Of a DNA stretch of 64,000 nucleotides, positions 46,665 through 55,654 are shown one piece after another. Each line of letters opens with the position of its first letter. Within the stretch, counting starts at the first letter, position 1. The DNA is from an uncultured Opitutia bacterium (GTDB lineage Bacteria; Verrucomicrobiota; Verrucomicrobiia; Opitutales; UBA953). The notes beneath the pieces were generated by a model that was not told the DNA's origin, made no database searches, and saw only the letters and a program-made list of their open reading frames with translations. The stretch spans positions 62,001-126,000 of the forward strand of contig CAIOAN010000006.1 of the NCBI GenBank assembly GCA_903855995.1, in the 5' to 3' direction. The position numbers and the translations under genes were made by a program.

Positions 46665-48386
46665 TCAGCGCAGCTCCCTGCCGGCGCCGTCGAAGAGCTT
46701 GAACGCCTCGATGCTGTAGGTCTGGTCGGGCTTGGTACCGAGGCGGACCTTGCACGACTTCATAAGATCGCGGAAGAACTCGCGGTCCTCGGTGATGATG
46801 CGCTCAAGGTTCACCGGATGGAGCAGGATGTTGATCTCAATCTCCTTATCGGGCCCGACGGACTCGCGGAGACGACGAATCACACTGAGCAGTTTGCGCT
46901 GAATCTCGACCGACACGGTGCGCGGATTCTTCACGATGCCGCGCCCCTGGCAATGCGGACAGGCGGTGTACATCGACGTCGTGTTCGACTCGGTGTGACG
47001 CTGGCGGGTCATCTGCAGCACACCCAGCTGGGAGATCGGCAGAATCTGGTGCTTCGCACGATCGTCCTCCATGGCCTCGCGCAGCGTGTCGAAGACCTTC
47101 TTGCGGTCCTTCGGATTCTTCATGTCGATCGTGTCGATCATGATGAGGCCCCCGAGATTGCGGAGCTTGATCTGGCGAGCGGCCTCGGTGACCGCCTCAA
47201 GGTTGGCCTGCGTGATGAAATTACCGTCCTTGGCGCCATCCTTGCCGCGGTGACCACCGGTATTGACGTCGATGGCCGTGAGGGCTTCGGTCTCGTCGAT
47301 GACGATTTCGCCGCCGCTCGGGAGCGGCACGCGCCGCTGGAAGAGCTGCTCGATCTGGCGCTCGATATTGTAACGCTCGAAGACGGGAATCGGGTCGGCG
47401 TAAAGCTCGACGCGCGAGCGGGAGCGCGGGGAGACCTCGCCGACGAGATCTTGGACGAGCTTGAAGTCCTCCGGATTGTCCACCAGAATACGGTCGACCT
47501 CCTCGGTCAGAAAGTCGCGCACGGTGCGCTCGATGAGGCCGGGCTCCTGGTAGAGTAGCACGGGTTTGCGGTCCGGGGCGTTGATCTTCTCGACAATGGA
47601 CTGCCAGCGCTTGAGCAACATGTGCAGGTCGCGGACAAACCAGCGGGCCTGCTTGCCTTCGCCGGCAGTACGGATGATTACACCCATGCCCTCGGGAATG
47701 GTCAGCGAGCGGAGGATATCCTTGAGGCGCTCGCGCTCGGAGGACTCTTCGATTTTACGCGAAACGCCGCACGCGCCGCTGAAAGGCATCAGCACGAGAT
47801 AGCGACCGGGCAAAGCGATGTTGGTGGTCGAACGGGGGCCCTTGGTGCCGATCTGATCCTTGACGACCTGGATGACGATATCCGATCCGGCCGGGAAGAG
47901 CTGCGGGATGTCCTTCGCCTGGTAGCGGGCCTTGCGCTGTTTCTGCTCGGCGGATTCGTTATCGCGAATGAACTCCACCTGCGAGTCATTAGCCGCCGGA
48001 AGCATGTCCCAGTAGTGCAGGAAGGCGTTCTTCGGCTGACCGATATCCACGAACGCAGCCTTGAGGCCGGATTCGAGATTCTGGACGCGGCCCTTGAAGA
48101 CGGCGCCGACCATGCGGTTCTCGCCCTTGTGTTCGATTTCGAACTTATCAAGGACCCCGTTGGTGAGGAGTGCGACTCGCTTCTCCAGCGTCTCGGCGTT
48201 GATGACGAGCTCGCGGTAGACCGCGCGGTCTTTGGAGAAGTGCTTGACGATGCGCTGCAGGAGCGGGAGCTCCTTGCGTCGTTTGGCCGCCTCGTCGGCC
48301 AGCTGACGCTGGTCGATTGGGGAGGTCTGTTCGCCGCCTTCAGGCAGCTCTTCGTTAATATCTTCGGGTTCGGTATTGTCGGTCAT
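46665..48386 (-). CDS. rng: Ribonuclease E/G family endoribonuclease
   Basis: 573 residues. After about 50 residues of charged N-terminal extension comes the S1-type RNA-binding region (MVGAVFKGRVQNLESGLKAAF), the 5'-sensor and RNase H-like part (RTAGEGK), the catalytic metal site TAIDVNTGG and MIDTIDMKNP, and the zinc-link CPHCQGRG (the CxxC that joins dimers). It ends shortly after the small domain, so it has no RNase E-type disordered scaffold. RNase G-like by length. rodA ends five bases before its start. Confidence 0.95.
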   Translation of the reverse strand: MTDNTEPEDINEELPEGGEQTSPIDQRQLADEAAKRRKELPLLQRIVKHFSKDRAVYRELVINAETLEKRVALLTNGVLDKFEIEHKGENRMVGAVFKGRVQNLESGLKAAFVDIGQPKNAFLHYWDMLPAANDSQVEFIRDNESAEQKQRKARYQAKDIPQLFPAGSDIVIQVVKDQIGTKGPRSTTNIALPGRYLVLMPFSGACGVSRKIEESSERERLKDILRSLTIPEGMGVIIRTAGEGKQARWFVRDLHMLLKRWQSIVEKINAPDRKPVLLYQEPGLIERTVRDFLTEEVDRILVDNPEDFKLVQDLVGEVSPRSRSRVELYADPIPVFERYNIERQIEQLFQRRVPLPSGGEIVIDETEALTAIDVNTGGHRGKDGAKDGNFITQANLEAVTEAARQIKLRNLGGLIMIDTIDMKNPKDRKKVFDTLREAMEDDRAKHQILPISQLGVLQMTRQRHTESNTTSMYTACPHCQGRGIVKNPRTVSVEIQRKLLSVIRRLRESVGPDKEIEINILLHPVNLERIITEDREFFRDLMKSCKVRLGTKPDQTYSIEAFKLFDGAGRELR

Positions 48387-48391
48387 CTCGG

Positions 48392-49726
48392 TCAGGCGGT
48401 TAAGCCGGTTGCCGGAGAGCCTCCGTCTTCGCCGCCACCGGACGAATGTCGGTGGACGCTCTGGACTAATCCAAGGAGCAGGAAACAGCTGAGAACAAAA
48501 GACCCACCGTAGCTAAGGAAAGGAAGGGGGACACCGGTGACGGGCATCAGATTGATATTCATGCCGATATTGACGACGACGTGTGTGCCGAGCACGACCG
48601 CGGCGCCAATGGCCAGCAAGGAACCAAAGCGATCCGCCGCCCGGGACGCCGTGCGCACGACGCGCCAGAACAGCAGGGCAAATGCGCCGATCACTAAAAG
48701 GCCGCCGGTGAAGCCGATTTCTTCGGCCATCCCGGAAAAAAGAAAGTCGTTATGCGCCGCCGCCTCCGGCAGATAGCCAAAGCGCGCCTGGGTGCCGTTG
48801 CCAACGCCCTGGCCGGCGAAACCTCCGCGACCGACGGCGATGACAGCCTGGTTTACGTTCCAGGTGACCCCGAGTCCCTTCGGGTCGATCACATGCGGCG
48901 CCACGAAGGACATGATGCGCTCGCGCTGGTAGTCCTTGAGCAGGAAGAACCAGGCCGTGGCCTCATGCTTGCCGCGCACGAATCGGGCCGGATCCCGGTC
49001 TTCCGGATGGGCGGATGAATACTGGGTCACCTTGGCCGAATATTCCTGCAAATCGAGCGCGATGACCCCGGCCAAAATCAGGGAAGCCACCCCGGCCACC
49101 ACAAAGAACCTGGAAGTCAGGCCGGCGACAAAAAGCAGGATGAATGAAAGCGGCAGGTAGATGAGCGCTGAACCTAGGTCTGGCTGCACAAAAATCAAGA
49201 CAAACGGGACCGCCGCCGACCCCAAAGCCAGTAATACGGTCCGCCAAGTGGCGCGGAAATTTCCGATGGGAGACCGCGCCAAGAGCGCCGCCAGAAAAAT
49301 CAGGGCCCCCACCTTGGCGAACTCGGAGGGCTGCAGGGACAACGGGCCGAGGCTGATCCACCGCCGGGCACCGTTAGTAATATGAATATACGAACCGAAA
49401 TCCCGCTTCAACAACGCACACAGGGCCACCGGCAGAAGTAAGCAGATGGCGGCGAGATATATTCGCCGGGCATGCACCTGAATCTGGCGGTAATCCACCG
49501 AAGCAATCGCCCAGTAGGCGATCCAACCGAGGGCGATGAAGACGATCTGCGAACGGAAGTAGGTGGATTCACGGGCGCTGCCAGCCGACTGAATCGCCAC
49601 CACACCGAGCGCGCTCAGGAACAGTATAAGCACCACCTGCGTCCAGTCCGTCCGCCAAGCGAAATTGGCGAATTTATCCCACCAGACCGCGGCCGAAGAC
49701 CGCTCATTGTCAAGGTGTTGGGACAT
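48392..49726 (-). CDS. rodA: Rod-shape-determining SEDS peptidoglycan polymerase RodA
   Basis: 444 residues with about ten membrane helices. SEDS-family blocks are present: GARRWISLGPLSLQPSEFAKVG, FVQPDLGSALIYLP, GFAGQGVGNGTQARFGYLPEAAAHNDFLFS, AEEIGFTGG and GVPLPFLSYGGS. The GLGVTWNVNQAVIAVG region contains the loop preceding the catalytic Asp/Glu area. RodA polymerises lipid II for elongation with a class B PBP. A large periplasmic loop of about 70 residues (AHPEDRDPARFVRGKHEATAW) is slightly long. Operon with rng; diverges from rny. Confidence 0.93.
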   Translation of the reverse strand: MSQHLDNERSSAAVWWDKFANFAWRTDWTQVVLILFLSALGVVAIQSAGSARESTYFRSQIVFIALGWIAYWAIASVDYRQIQVHARRIYLAAICLLLPVALCALLKRDFGSYIHITNGARRWISLGPLSLQPSEFAKVGALIFLAALLARSPIGNFRATWRTVLLALGSAAVPFVLIFVQPDLGSALIYLPLSFILLFVAGLTSRFFVVAGVASLILAGVIALDLQEYSAKVTQYSSAHPEDRDPARFVRGKHEATAWFFLLKDYQRERIMSFVAPHVIDPKGLGVTWNVNQAVIAVGRGGFAGQGVGNGTQARFGYLPEAAAHNDFLFSGMAEEIGFTGGLLVIGAFALLFWRVVRTASRAADRFGSLLAIGAAVVLGTHVVVNIGMNINLMPVTGVPLPFLSYGGSFVLSCFLLLGLVQSVHRHSSGGGEDGGSPATGLTA

Positions 49727-49840
49727 GCCAGAGGCAACCCCGATTCAGCCATGCTGGCAAGGCGAACCTCCCGAAAGGGCTTGCGGATGGGACTCCAACC
49801 GCAAGGGTAGCCGCCCGGATCTCCGGAAACCGCGACGACC

Positions 49841-51277
49841 ATGCCTGTGGCAGCCGACCAAAGCATCCTCGCCGCCGTGGCGTTCTCCTCGGGAGCCATC
49901 GTGGCCTATGCGGTGGCGAAATGGCGCGAGAACACCCTAGGAGCGATCCGGGACGCCCGCCTCCGATCCGAGGTCGAACTCGCCCGCCGCGAGGCGACCG
50001 TCGAGGCCGCCGAACTTCACGCGAAAGCCGAGGCTGAACAACGGGAGGCGGCACGGCTCAAAGCCGCGGCCGAAGCGGAAGTCCGCCAGGCTGACGAGCT
50101 TCGCCACGAGAACGAGCGGCAACGCGACTTCCTCCACCGCGAACTTCAACGTCTCGCCAAAGTCAGCCCCGAAGAAGCCCGCACGCTGCTCCTCAACGCG
50201 ATGCGCGCCGAGTACGGCAACGAAGCCCAGCACCTTCGCCGCGAACTCCTCGACCAAGTCGAGCAGGACATCGACGACGAAGCGCGCCGCAAGCTGCTCT
50301 CGGCGATGCAGCGCCTCACGACGACGACCACGCAGGACGCCACCGCGCTTTCTGTTTCGCTGCCCAATGAAGACATGAAAGGTCGCCTCATCGGCCGTGA
50401 AGGTCGCAATATCCGCACCTTCGAACAGAGCACGGGCGCGACCTTGCTCATCGATGAAACCCCTGGATTAGCAATGGTTTCATGCTTCGACCCGGTCCGC
50501 CGAGAAATCGCACGTATCGCCCTCGAGCGCATCGTGAAAGACGGCCGCATCTCGCCCGGACTGATTGAAGACTCCGTGCGCTCGGCCGGAGAAGAAGTCG
50601 TCAAACACGCCCGACGCCTCGGCCGCGACGCCGTGCGAGATCTTGGCCTCCCGCCCATGGACGCCGCCGTGGAGGAACTCCTCGGACGTCTCCACTTCCG
50701 CCTCTCCGCCAATCAGAACACCCTCGCCCATTCGGTGGAAGTCGCCCAGCTCTGCGCGATGCTCGCCGCCGAAATCGGCATCGACCCGGTGCCCGCCAAG
50801 CGCGCCGGCCTGCTGCATGATTTAGGCAAAGCCATCGAAGCCGAGGCGGGCAGCAGCCATGCGCTCGCCGGTGCCGCCCTGCTTCGCCGCCTGGGCGAAG
50901 ATCTCCGCGTCGTGAACGCCGTCGCCGCCCACCACCGCGAGGTTGAAGCGGAAAGTCTCTACGCACCGCTGGTGATGATCGCCGACGCCGCCTCGGGCTC
51001 TCGCCCCGGCGCCCGCTCCTCCACCCTGGAGAGCTACGCCCAGCGGGTTCGCCGCCTCGAGGAAATCGCCCTGACATTCGAGGGGGTCCGCGAAGCCTTC
51101 GCCTTCCAGTCGGGCCGCGAACTCCGGGTCATCGTCGACCCGGGTAAGGTCGATGATTTCGGAGCCACGGAACTGGCCCGCCGTATCCGCCTCAAGGTGG
51201 AAGAAAGCCTTTCTTACCAAGGAACGGTCAAAATCGTCCTGATTCGTGAACAAAGGTTCACTGAAGAGGCCCGCTGA
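49841..51277 (+). CDS. rny: Ribonuclease Y
   Basis: Membrane-tethered endoribonuclease that starts mRNA decay. The 478 residues comprise an N-terminal helix (about 9-26), a long coiled coil rich in Ala/Glu/Arg (about 30-130), a KH domain (GRLIGREGRNIRTFEQSTG), an HD domain with HSVEVAQL, LLHDLGKAIE and AHHREV, and the C-terminal domain. It is some 40 residues shorter than the B. subtilis enzyme, mainly in the coiled coil. It diverges from rodA-rng with 114 bases between the starts, so RNase E/G and RNase Y genes lie close together. Confidence 0.95.
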   Translation: MPVAADQSILAAVAFSSGAIVAYAVAKWRENTLGAIRDARLRSEVELARREATVEAAELHAKAEAEQREAARLKAAAEAEVRQADELRHENERQRDFLHRELQRLAKVSPEEARTLLLNAMRAEYGNEAQHLRRELLDQVEQDIDDEARRKLLSAMQRLTTTTTQDATALSVSLPNEDMKGRLIGREGRNIRTFEQSTGATLLIDETPGLAMVSCFDPVRREIARIALERIVKDGRISPGLIEDSVRSAGEEVVKHARRLGRDAVRDLGLPPMDAAVEELLGRLHFRLSANQNTLAHSVEVAQLCAMLAAEIGIDPVPAKRAGLLHDLGKAIEAEAGSSHALAGAALLRRLGEDLRVVNAVAAHHREVEAESLYAPLVMIADAASGSRPGARSSTLESYAQRVRRLEEIALTFEGVREAFAFQSGRELRVIVDPGKVDDFGATELARRIRLKVEESLSYQGTVKIVLIREQRFTEEAR

Positions 51278-51327
51278 GGGAGTTTCTTGTTGTTAAGCTA
51301 GGGTGGCGTATTTATTCACATTCTTTC

Positions 51328-51456
51328 CGGGAGTTCCTCCCGGAGCCGTTCGGCACCCCAAGGAGGTTCGTCCTCCGTCACCAAGGGTCCGACAAACCGC
51401 GTCGTCTCTCCACAACGGAGAAGCCCGCATCATCCGGTCGGCCATAACGAAGGCCG
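51328..51456 (+). other. Hairpin-rich leader before the Arg/Gly-rich protein gene
   Basis: Four short hairpins follow one another in the 195-base gap after rny: CCGGGAG(TTC)CTCCCGG at 51328-51344, GGAGG(TTCGT)CCTCC at 51362-51376, TCTCC(ACAAC)GGAGA at 51407-51421 and CGGCC/GGCCG at 51439-51456. Three of them hide GGAG in the stem. There is no T-run, so this looks like a structured 5' UTR, not a terminator. Confidence 0.45.
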
Positions 51457-51472
51457 CCCCAACATAAGAAAC

Positions 51473-52414
51473 ATGAGCCAAGAAGAAACCCAGGGCCAGG
51501 AGCCAGTCTCCGCCCACCAACCCGCCGCGGACGCAGGCGCCAGTGAAGTCCGCACCCCCGCCCCCCGCCTCAACGAAGCCAAGCTGGAGTCCGCCCACGC
51601 GGAACTCCCTCCGCTCTCCGTAATCGGGGCCTCGTCCGAACCCGCCGCCAAGCCTGGTACCATCACGACGCCGAAGCAGTTCGGTCGCCGTGGCACGCCC
51701 CGTGGCGCCGCTCCCTCGGCCGCCAACGGTCAGGCCGCCCGCCCGACCTGTGGCGTCGTCGAAGACCCGTCTCAGCTGACCGAGAACCTCTCGGGCGATC
51801 GCGCCCAGTCGGCCGCTCCGGAACAGCGCGAGCAGCGCGAACCGCGTGAACGTCGTGAACCGCGCGCCGAAGGCGAGCCGGGTCCCCGCCGCGAACCGCG
51901 TGAACGCCGCCCCGAAGGCTTCACCGAAGAAGGCCGCCAGCCCGGCATCCCGCAGGGCGACCGCCCGCGTCGCGAACCGCGCGCCGAAGGCGAACGTGGT
52001 CCTCGTCGCGAGCCCCGCGCCGAAGGCGACCGTGGCCCCCGCCCTGAAGGCGACCGTGGTCCGCGTCGCGAAGATCGCCCGCGTCGCGAAGACCGGCCGC
52101 GCATCCAGATCGAGCCTGTCGTCATCCCTGTTCAGGCGCCGATCGGCTTCTGGGCCTCGGTGAAGCGCAAGCTCGCTACCCTCTTCGGCATTCCCACCAA
52201 AGCCGTCTTCGTTCCTTCCGAACGCAGCCAGCAGCCCCGCGGCGAACATCGCGGCGAACGCTCCGACCGCGGTCATCGCGGCGGCCGTGGTCGCGGCGAC
52301 TTCCGTGGCGGTTCCCGCGATGGCTCTCGCGGCGGTGATCGCGGTGGCTCCCGTGGTGGTCGCGGAGATTCCCGCGGCGACCGCGGTCCTCGCAACGGTC
52401 CTCGCGAAGGCTGA
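51473..52414 (+). CDS. Low-complexity Arg/Glu/Pro/Gly-rich protein (RGG-like), unknown function
   Basis: 313 residues, mostly disordered. Residues 1-115 are Ala/Pro/Glu-rich. Residues about 118-215 are built of imperfect repeats of RREPRAEGERGP-type units. A short amphipathic segment (GFWASVKRKLATLFGI, about 225-240) is the only foldable part. Residues about 253-313 are Arg/Gly-rich with RGG and RGDRG units. RGG and RE repeats bind RNA or form condensates in other proteins, so an RNA-related role beside rny is plausible but unproven. It starts with ATG at 51473 without a Shine-Dalgarno and ends at a strong terminator. Repeats could expand or contract between strains. Confidence 0.65.
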   Translation: MSQEETQGQEPVSAHQPAADAGASEVRTPAPRLNEAKLESAHAELPPLSVIGASSEPAAKPGTITTPKQFGRRGTPRGAAPSAANGQAARPTCGVVEDPSQLTENLSGDRAQSAAPEQREQREPRERREPRAEGEPGPRREPRERRPEGFTEEGRQPGIPQGDRPRREPRAEGERGPRREPRAEGDRGPRPEGDRGPRREDRPRREDRPRIQIEPVVIPVQAPIGFWASVKRKLATLFGIPTKAVFVPSERSQQPRGEHRGERSDRGHRGGRGRGDFRGGSRDGSRGGDRGGSRGGRGDSRGDRGPRNGPREG

Positions 52415-52420
52415 TTGAAC

Positions 52421-52453
52421 CGGGGGCGCCAAACGGCGCCCCCGCTCTTTTTT
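52421..52453 (+). terminator. Terminator after the Arg/Gly-rich gene, six bases from murA
   Basis: 9-bp stem GGGGGCGCC / GGCGCCCCC with loop AAAC, then GCTCTTTTTT. The murA start codon is at 52459. Confidence 0.9.
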
Positions 52454-52458
52454 ACACG

Positions 52459-53751
52459 ATGCTCCAGGTCGCACGCATCCGAGGAGGCCACGTGCTGCGA
52501 GGTTCCATCCGCGCGGCGGGCTCAAAGAACGCCTCGCTGCCACTGCTCGCCGCTTCGCTCCTCACGAGCGAGACGGTGACGTTGCGCAACGTGCCAGACC
52601 TGAGCGATGTCCGCTACATGGCGGAAATCCTCGGCCACCAAGGCGCCGTCGTCACCCACCCCGAGCCTGGCGTCTGGACGATTCGCGCCGAGACGATCAC
52701 CCACCGCACACCCTACGACCTCGTGCGCAAGATGCGGGCATCAGTCTGCCTGCTCGGCTCCCTACTCGGTCGCCTCCGCCATGCGGAGATGGCGATCCCC
52801 GGCGGCTGCGTGATCGGACCGCGCCCCATCGACCTCCACCTGAAAGGCCTCGAGGCGATGGGCTGCATCGTGAACGTGGAGGCGGGCCTCGTGCAGGTCG
52901 ACGCCACGCCCGCCCGCGGCGGCGATATCTTCATGGGCGGCCCGATGGGCAGCACGGTGCTCGGCACCGCCAATATCGTGATGGCCGCAAGCCTTACACC
53001 GGGACGCACGCGCATCGAATGCGCCGCCCGCGAGCCCGAAGTGGTCGACCTCTGCGAGATGTTGATCAAGATGGGCGCACACATCAGCGGCCACGGCACG
53101 AACCTCATCGAGGTCGAAGGCGTCGCTACCCTCCATGGCTGTGACCATACGGTCATCGCCGATCGCATCGAGGCAGGCACCTACCTGGTGGCCGGCGCCA
53201 TCACTGGCGGCGATGTCACGGTGACACACTGCAATCCCGACCACCTGACGGCGTTCTTAAACAAACTGCGCGAGGCGGGCGTGAGCGTCGAAACCGGGCC
53301 CGACTTTGTCCGCGCTTTTGGTAAGCCGGCTCACGCCGTCGAGATCATCACGGAACCCTACCCAGGCTTCCCGACCGACCTTCAGGCCCAATTCATGGCC
53401 CTCCAACTGCTCGTCGATGGACGCAGTACAGTCACCGAAAAAATCTACCCTGCCCGCTTTATGCATGCGGCGGAGCTGCAACGCATGGGCGCCGAGATTG
53501 CCATCGATGGAGCCACGGCAGCCATCTACGGCGACCGGCCGCTCTCGGGCGCTCCGGTGATGGCCTCCGATCTGCGTGCTTCCGCCGCCCTCATCCTGGC
53601 GGCGCTGGTCGCCAAGGGTGAGACCTGGGTCCAGCGCCTCTACCACCTCGACCGTGGTTACGAACGCTTCGAAGAACGCCTCCGCAGCCTCGGCGCCGAC
53701 ATCGAACGCCTCCCCGCCTCCGCGTTGCCGAAAGGCTTCGCCGAGGACTGA
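52459..53751 (+). CDS. murA: UDP-N-acetylglucosamine 1-carboxyvinyltransferase
   Basis: First committed step of peptidoglycan synthesis. The 430 residues begin with the EPT-fold motif GSIRAAGSKNASLPLLAASL (Lys-Asn that binds UDP-GlcNAc), contain MRASVCLLGSLLGR, the PEP cysteine Cys117 in IPGGCVIGPRPIDLHLKGL, EAGTYLVAGAITGGDV and GFPTDLQAQFMAL. The active-site Cys is kept, so fosfomycin sensitivity would be expected. The start codon lies almost directly after a terminator, so its transcript must begin inside or read through that hairpin. ruvB follows 37 bases on. Confidence 0.97.
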   Translation: MLQVARIRGGHVLRGSIRAAGSKNASLPLLAASLLTSETVTLRNVPDLSDVRYMAEILGHQGAVVTHPEPGVWTIRAETITHRTPYDLVRKMRASVCLLGSLLGRLRHAEMAIPGGCVIGPRPIDLHLKGLEAMGCIVNVEAGLVQVDATPARGGDIFMGGPMGSTVLGTANIVMAASLTPGRTRIECAAREPEVVDLCEMLIKMGAHISGHGTNLIEVEGVATLHGCDHTVIADRIEAGTYLVAGAITGGDVTVTHCNPDHLTAFLNKLREAGVSVETGPDFVRAFGKPAHAVEIITEPYPGFPTDLQAQFMALQLLVDGRSTVTEKIYPARFMHAAELQRMGAEIAIDGATAAIYGDRPLSGAPVMASDLRASAALILAALVAKGETWVQRLYHLDRGYERFEERLRSLGADIERLPASALPKGFAED

Positions 53752-53788
53752 GGGTTGCCAATCCCACGCGACTCCGCACCTTGCGCCC

Positions 53789-54835
53789 ATGGCCCGTGCC
53801 AAGGATTCGCCCGATGACCCCCAGCCGCCCGCCGGCAAGGAAGCCGTGTCGCGCGTGAATCGCTCGCTCGACGCCTCGCTGCGCCCTCCGAAACTCGACG
53901 ACTTCGTCGGTCAGGCCCGCACGGTCGAACGACTCCGCGTGATGATCGGCGCCGCGCGCCGCGAAGGCCGCACGCTCGACCATATCCTACTGCACGGGCC
54001 GCCCGGACTCGGCAAGACGACGCTGGCGATGATTCTCGCCGAAGAGATGGGCCGCCCCATCCGCGTCACCTCCGGACCGGTCGTCGAAAAAGCCTCCGAC
54101 CTCGCAGGCCTACTCACCAGCCTGCAGGAGGGCGAGCTGCTCTTCATCGACGAAATCCACCGCATCCCGAAGACGGTCGAAGAATTCCTCTACTCAGCAA
54201 TGGAGGATTTTCGCATCGATATCATGATCGACCAAGGACCGAACGCACGCTCGGTGCGACTCGATCTACCGAAGTTCACCTTGGTCGGGGCCACGACCCG
54301 CACGGGCCTGCTCACCGCCCCGCTGCGCAGCCGCTTCACGTTGCAGACGCGCCTCGATTACTACACCCGCGAACAGCTTTTGAGCATCGTGCGCCGTAAC
54401 GCCGAACTACTGCAGCTCGACATCGACCAAGGCGGCTCCGATGAGATCGCGCGCCGCGCCCGCGGCACGCCGCGCATCGTCAACAATCTCCTGCGCTTCA
54501 CCCGCGACTACGCCCTTGAACGTGCCGGCGGCAAAGCCGATGCCGCCGTGACGGCCGCCGCCCTCGAGCTCCTTGAAATCGACCGCCATGGACTCGACGA
54601 AATGGATCACCGCTTCCTCCGCGCGATGGCGGAGAAACATAACGGCGGCCCGGTCGGCCTTAACAGCATCGGGGCGGCCATCGGTGAAGACGCCCACACG
54701 CTCGAGGAAGTACATGAGCCGTTCCTCGTCCAAGAGGGCTACGTCCTGCGCACCCCGCAGGGACGCGTTTTGGCCCCCAAGGGCTGGCTAGCCGTGGGCC
54801 TGACGCCGCCGCCCCAGCCGGGCGGCGCACTCTGA
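53789..54835 (+). CDS. ruvB: Holliday junction branch migration helicase RuvB
   Basis: 348 residues, the usual RuvB length. Signatures: LRPPKLDDFVGQ, Walker A GPPGLGKTTLA, SGPVVEKASDLAGLLTSL, Walker B LLFIDEIHRIPKTVEEFLYSAMEDF, sensor 1 VGATTRTGLLTAPLRSRF, arginine finger region, sensor 2 GTPRIVNNLLRFTRD, and the winged-helix domain ending VLAPKGW. It drives branch migration with RuvA, which is not in the window. ATG at 53789 matches the family; the frame extends back into murA and is not used. It may be co-transcribed with murA. Confidence 0.97.
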   Translation: MARAKDSPDDPQPPAGKEAVSRVNRSLDASLRPPKLDDFVGQARTVERLRVMIGAARREGRTLDHILLHGPPGLGKTTLAMILAEEMGRPIRVTSGPVVEKASDLAGLLTSLQEGELLFIDEIHRIPKTVEEFLYSAMEDFRIDIMIDQGPNARSVRLDLPKFTLVGATTRTGLLTAPLRSRFTLQTRLDYYTREQLLSIVRRNAELLQLDIDQGGSDEIARRARGTPRIVNNLLRFTRDYALERAGGKADAAVTAAALELLEIDRHGLDEMDHRFLRAMAEKHNGGPVGLNSIGAAIGEDAHTLEEVHEPFLVQEGYVLRTPQGRVLAPKGWLAVGLTPPPQPGGAL

Positions 54836-54883
54836 CGCTGGACATCGACGAATTCCATCGGCTAAGGTCTGCACCTTAAAGCC

Positions 54884-55654
54884 ATGGCAAAACGTTGGGT
54901 CATCAAACTCGGTTCCGGTCTGCTCACCCGCAAGGACGGCAAGGTAGACCGCGTCCAGATCGGGCGCATCGTCGACCAAGTCGCCGCCCTCAATAAGCGG
55001 GGCATCCAAGTCGTCGTCGTCACCTCGGGTGCCGTCGCCGCCGGCATGACCGCCATGGGCCTCGACAAACGCCCGAAGGAAGCCCGCGAACTCCAGGCCT
55101 GCGCCACGGTCGGCCAGCCCGAGCTGATGTCCGAATACGGCAAACACCTGCGCCGCCATAAGCTCCTCGGTGCGCAGATGCTGCTGACCTACTGGGATCT
55201 CGACAGCCGCGCCTGCACCCGCAACGCCCGAGCGACGCTCGACCTACTCCTCGCCCGCAAGCGCTTCATCCCGATCATCAACGAGAACGACGCCATCGCT
55301 GACGAGGAAATCAAAGTCGGCGACAATGACCGCCTCTCCGCGCACGTCGCCGCCCTCGTCGGCGCCGACCTGCTCATCATTCTCTCGGGCATCCAAGGCC
55401 TGATGACGAAGTCCGACGGCACCGGCGACCTGATTCCTTCGGTCCGGAAGATTGACGACGCCGTACGCGCCCTGGCCGGAGGCGCCGGCTCCGAGCGTAA
55501 CGTCGGCGGCATGGTCACGAAATTGCTCGCCGCGGAAATCGCTGCCGAAGGCGGCGTCGACACCCTCATCGCCAGCGGACGCCGTCCGAACGTACTCATC
55601 GAGCTCGCCACCGGCAAGAAGCTCGGCACTCGCTTCTCCCTGCGGAAGAAATGA
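54884..55654 (+). CDS. proB: Glutamate 5-kinase, short form without PUA domain
   Basis: First step of proline synthesis. The 256-residue amino-acid kinase has VIKLGSGLLT, VVVVTSGAVAAGM, NENDAI, DNDRLSAHVAALVGADLLIILS and GGMVTKLLAAEIA. E. coli ProB has about 367 residues because of a C-terminal PUA domain; that domain is missing here, as in several bacterial short forms. The ATGA overlap with proA shows a two-gene operon with translational coupling. Feedback inhibition by proline would be expected from the kinase domain alone. Confidence 0.96.
   Translation: MAKRWVIKLGSGLLTRKDGKVDRVQIGRIVDQVAALNKRGIQVVVVTSGAVAAGMTAMGLDKRPKEARELQACATVGQPELMSEYGKHLRRHKLLGAQMLLTYWDLDSRACTRNARATLDLLLARKRFIPIINENDAIADEEIKVGDNDRLSAHVAALVGADLLIILSGIQGLMTKSDGTGDLIPSVRKIDDAVRALAGGAGSERNVGGMVTKLLAAEIAAEGGVDTLIASGRRPNVLIELATGKKLGTRFSLRKK

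Noticed and set aside
51830-52110. Short repeats in the Arg/Glu/Pro region resembling a CRISPR or minisatellite
   Set aside because: The units are imperfect, lack spacers of constant length and stay in frame as protein repeats.
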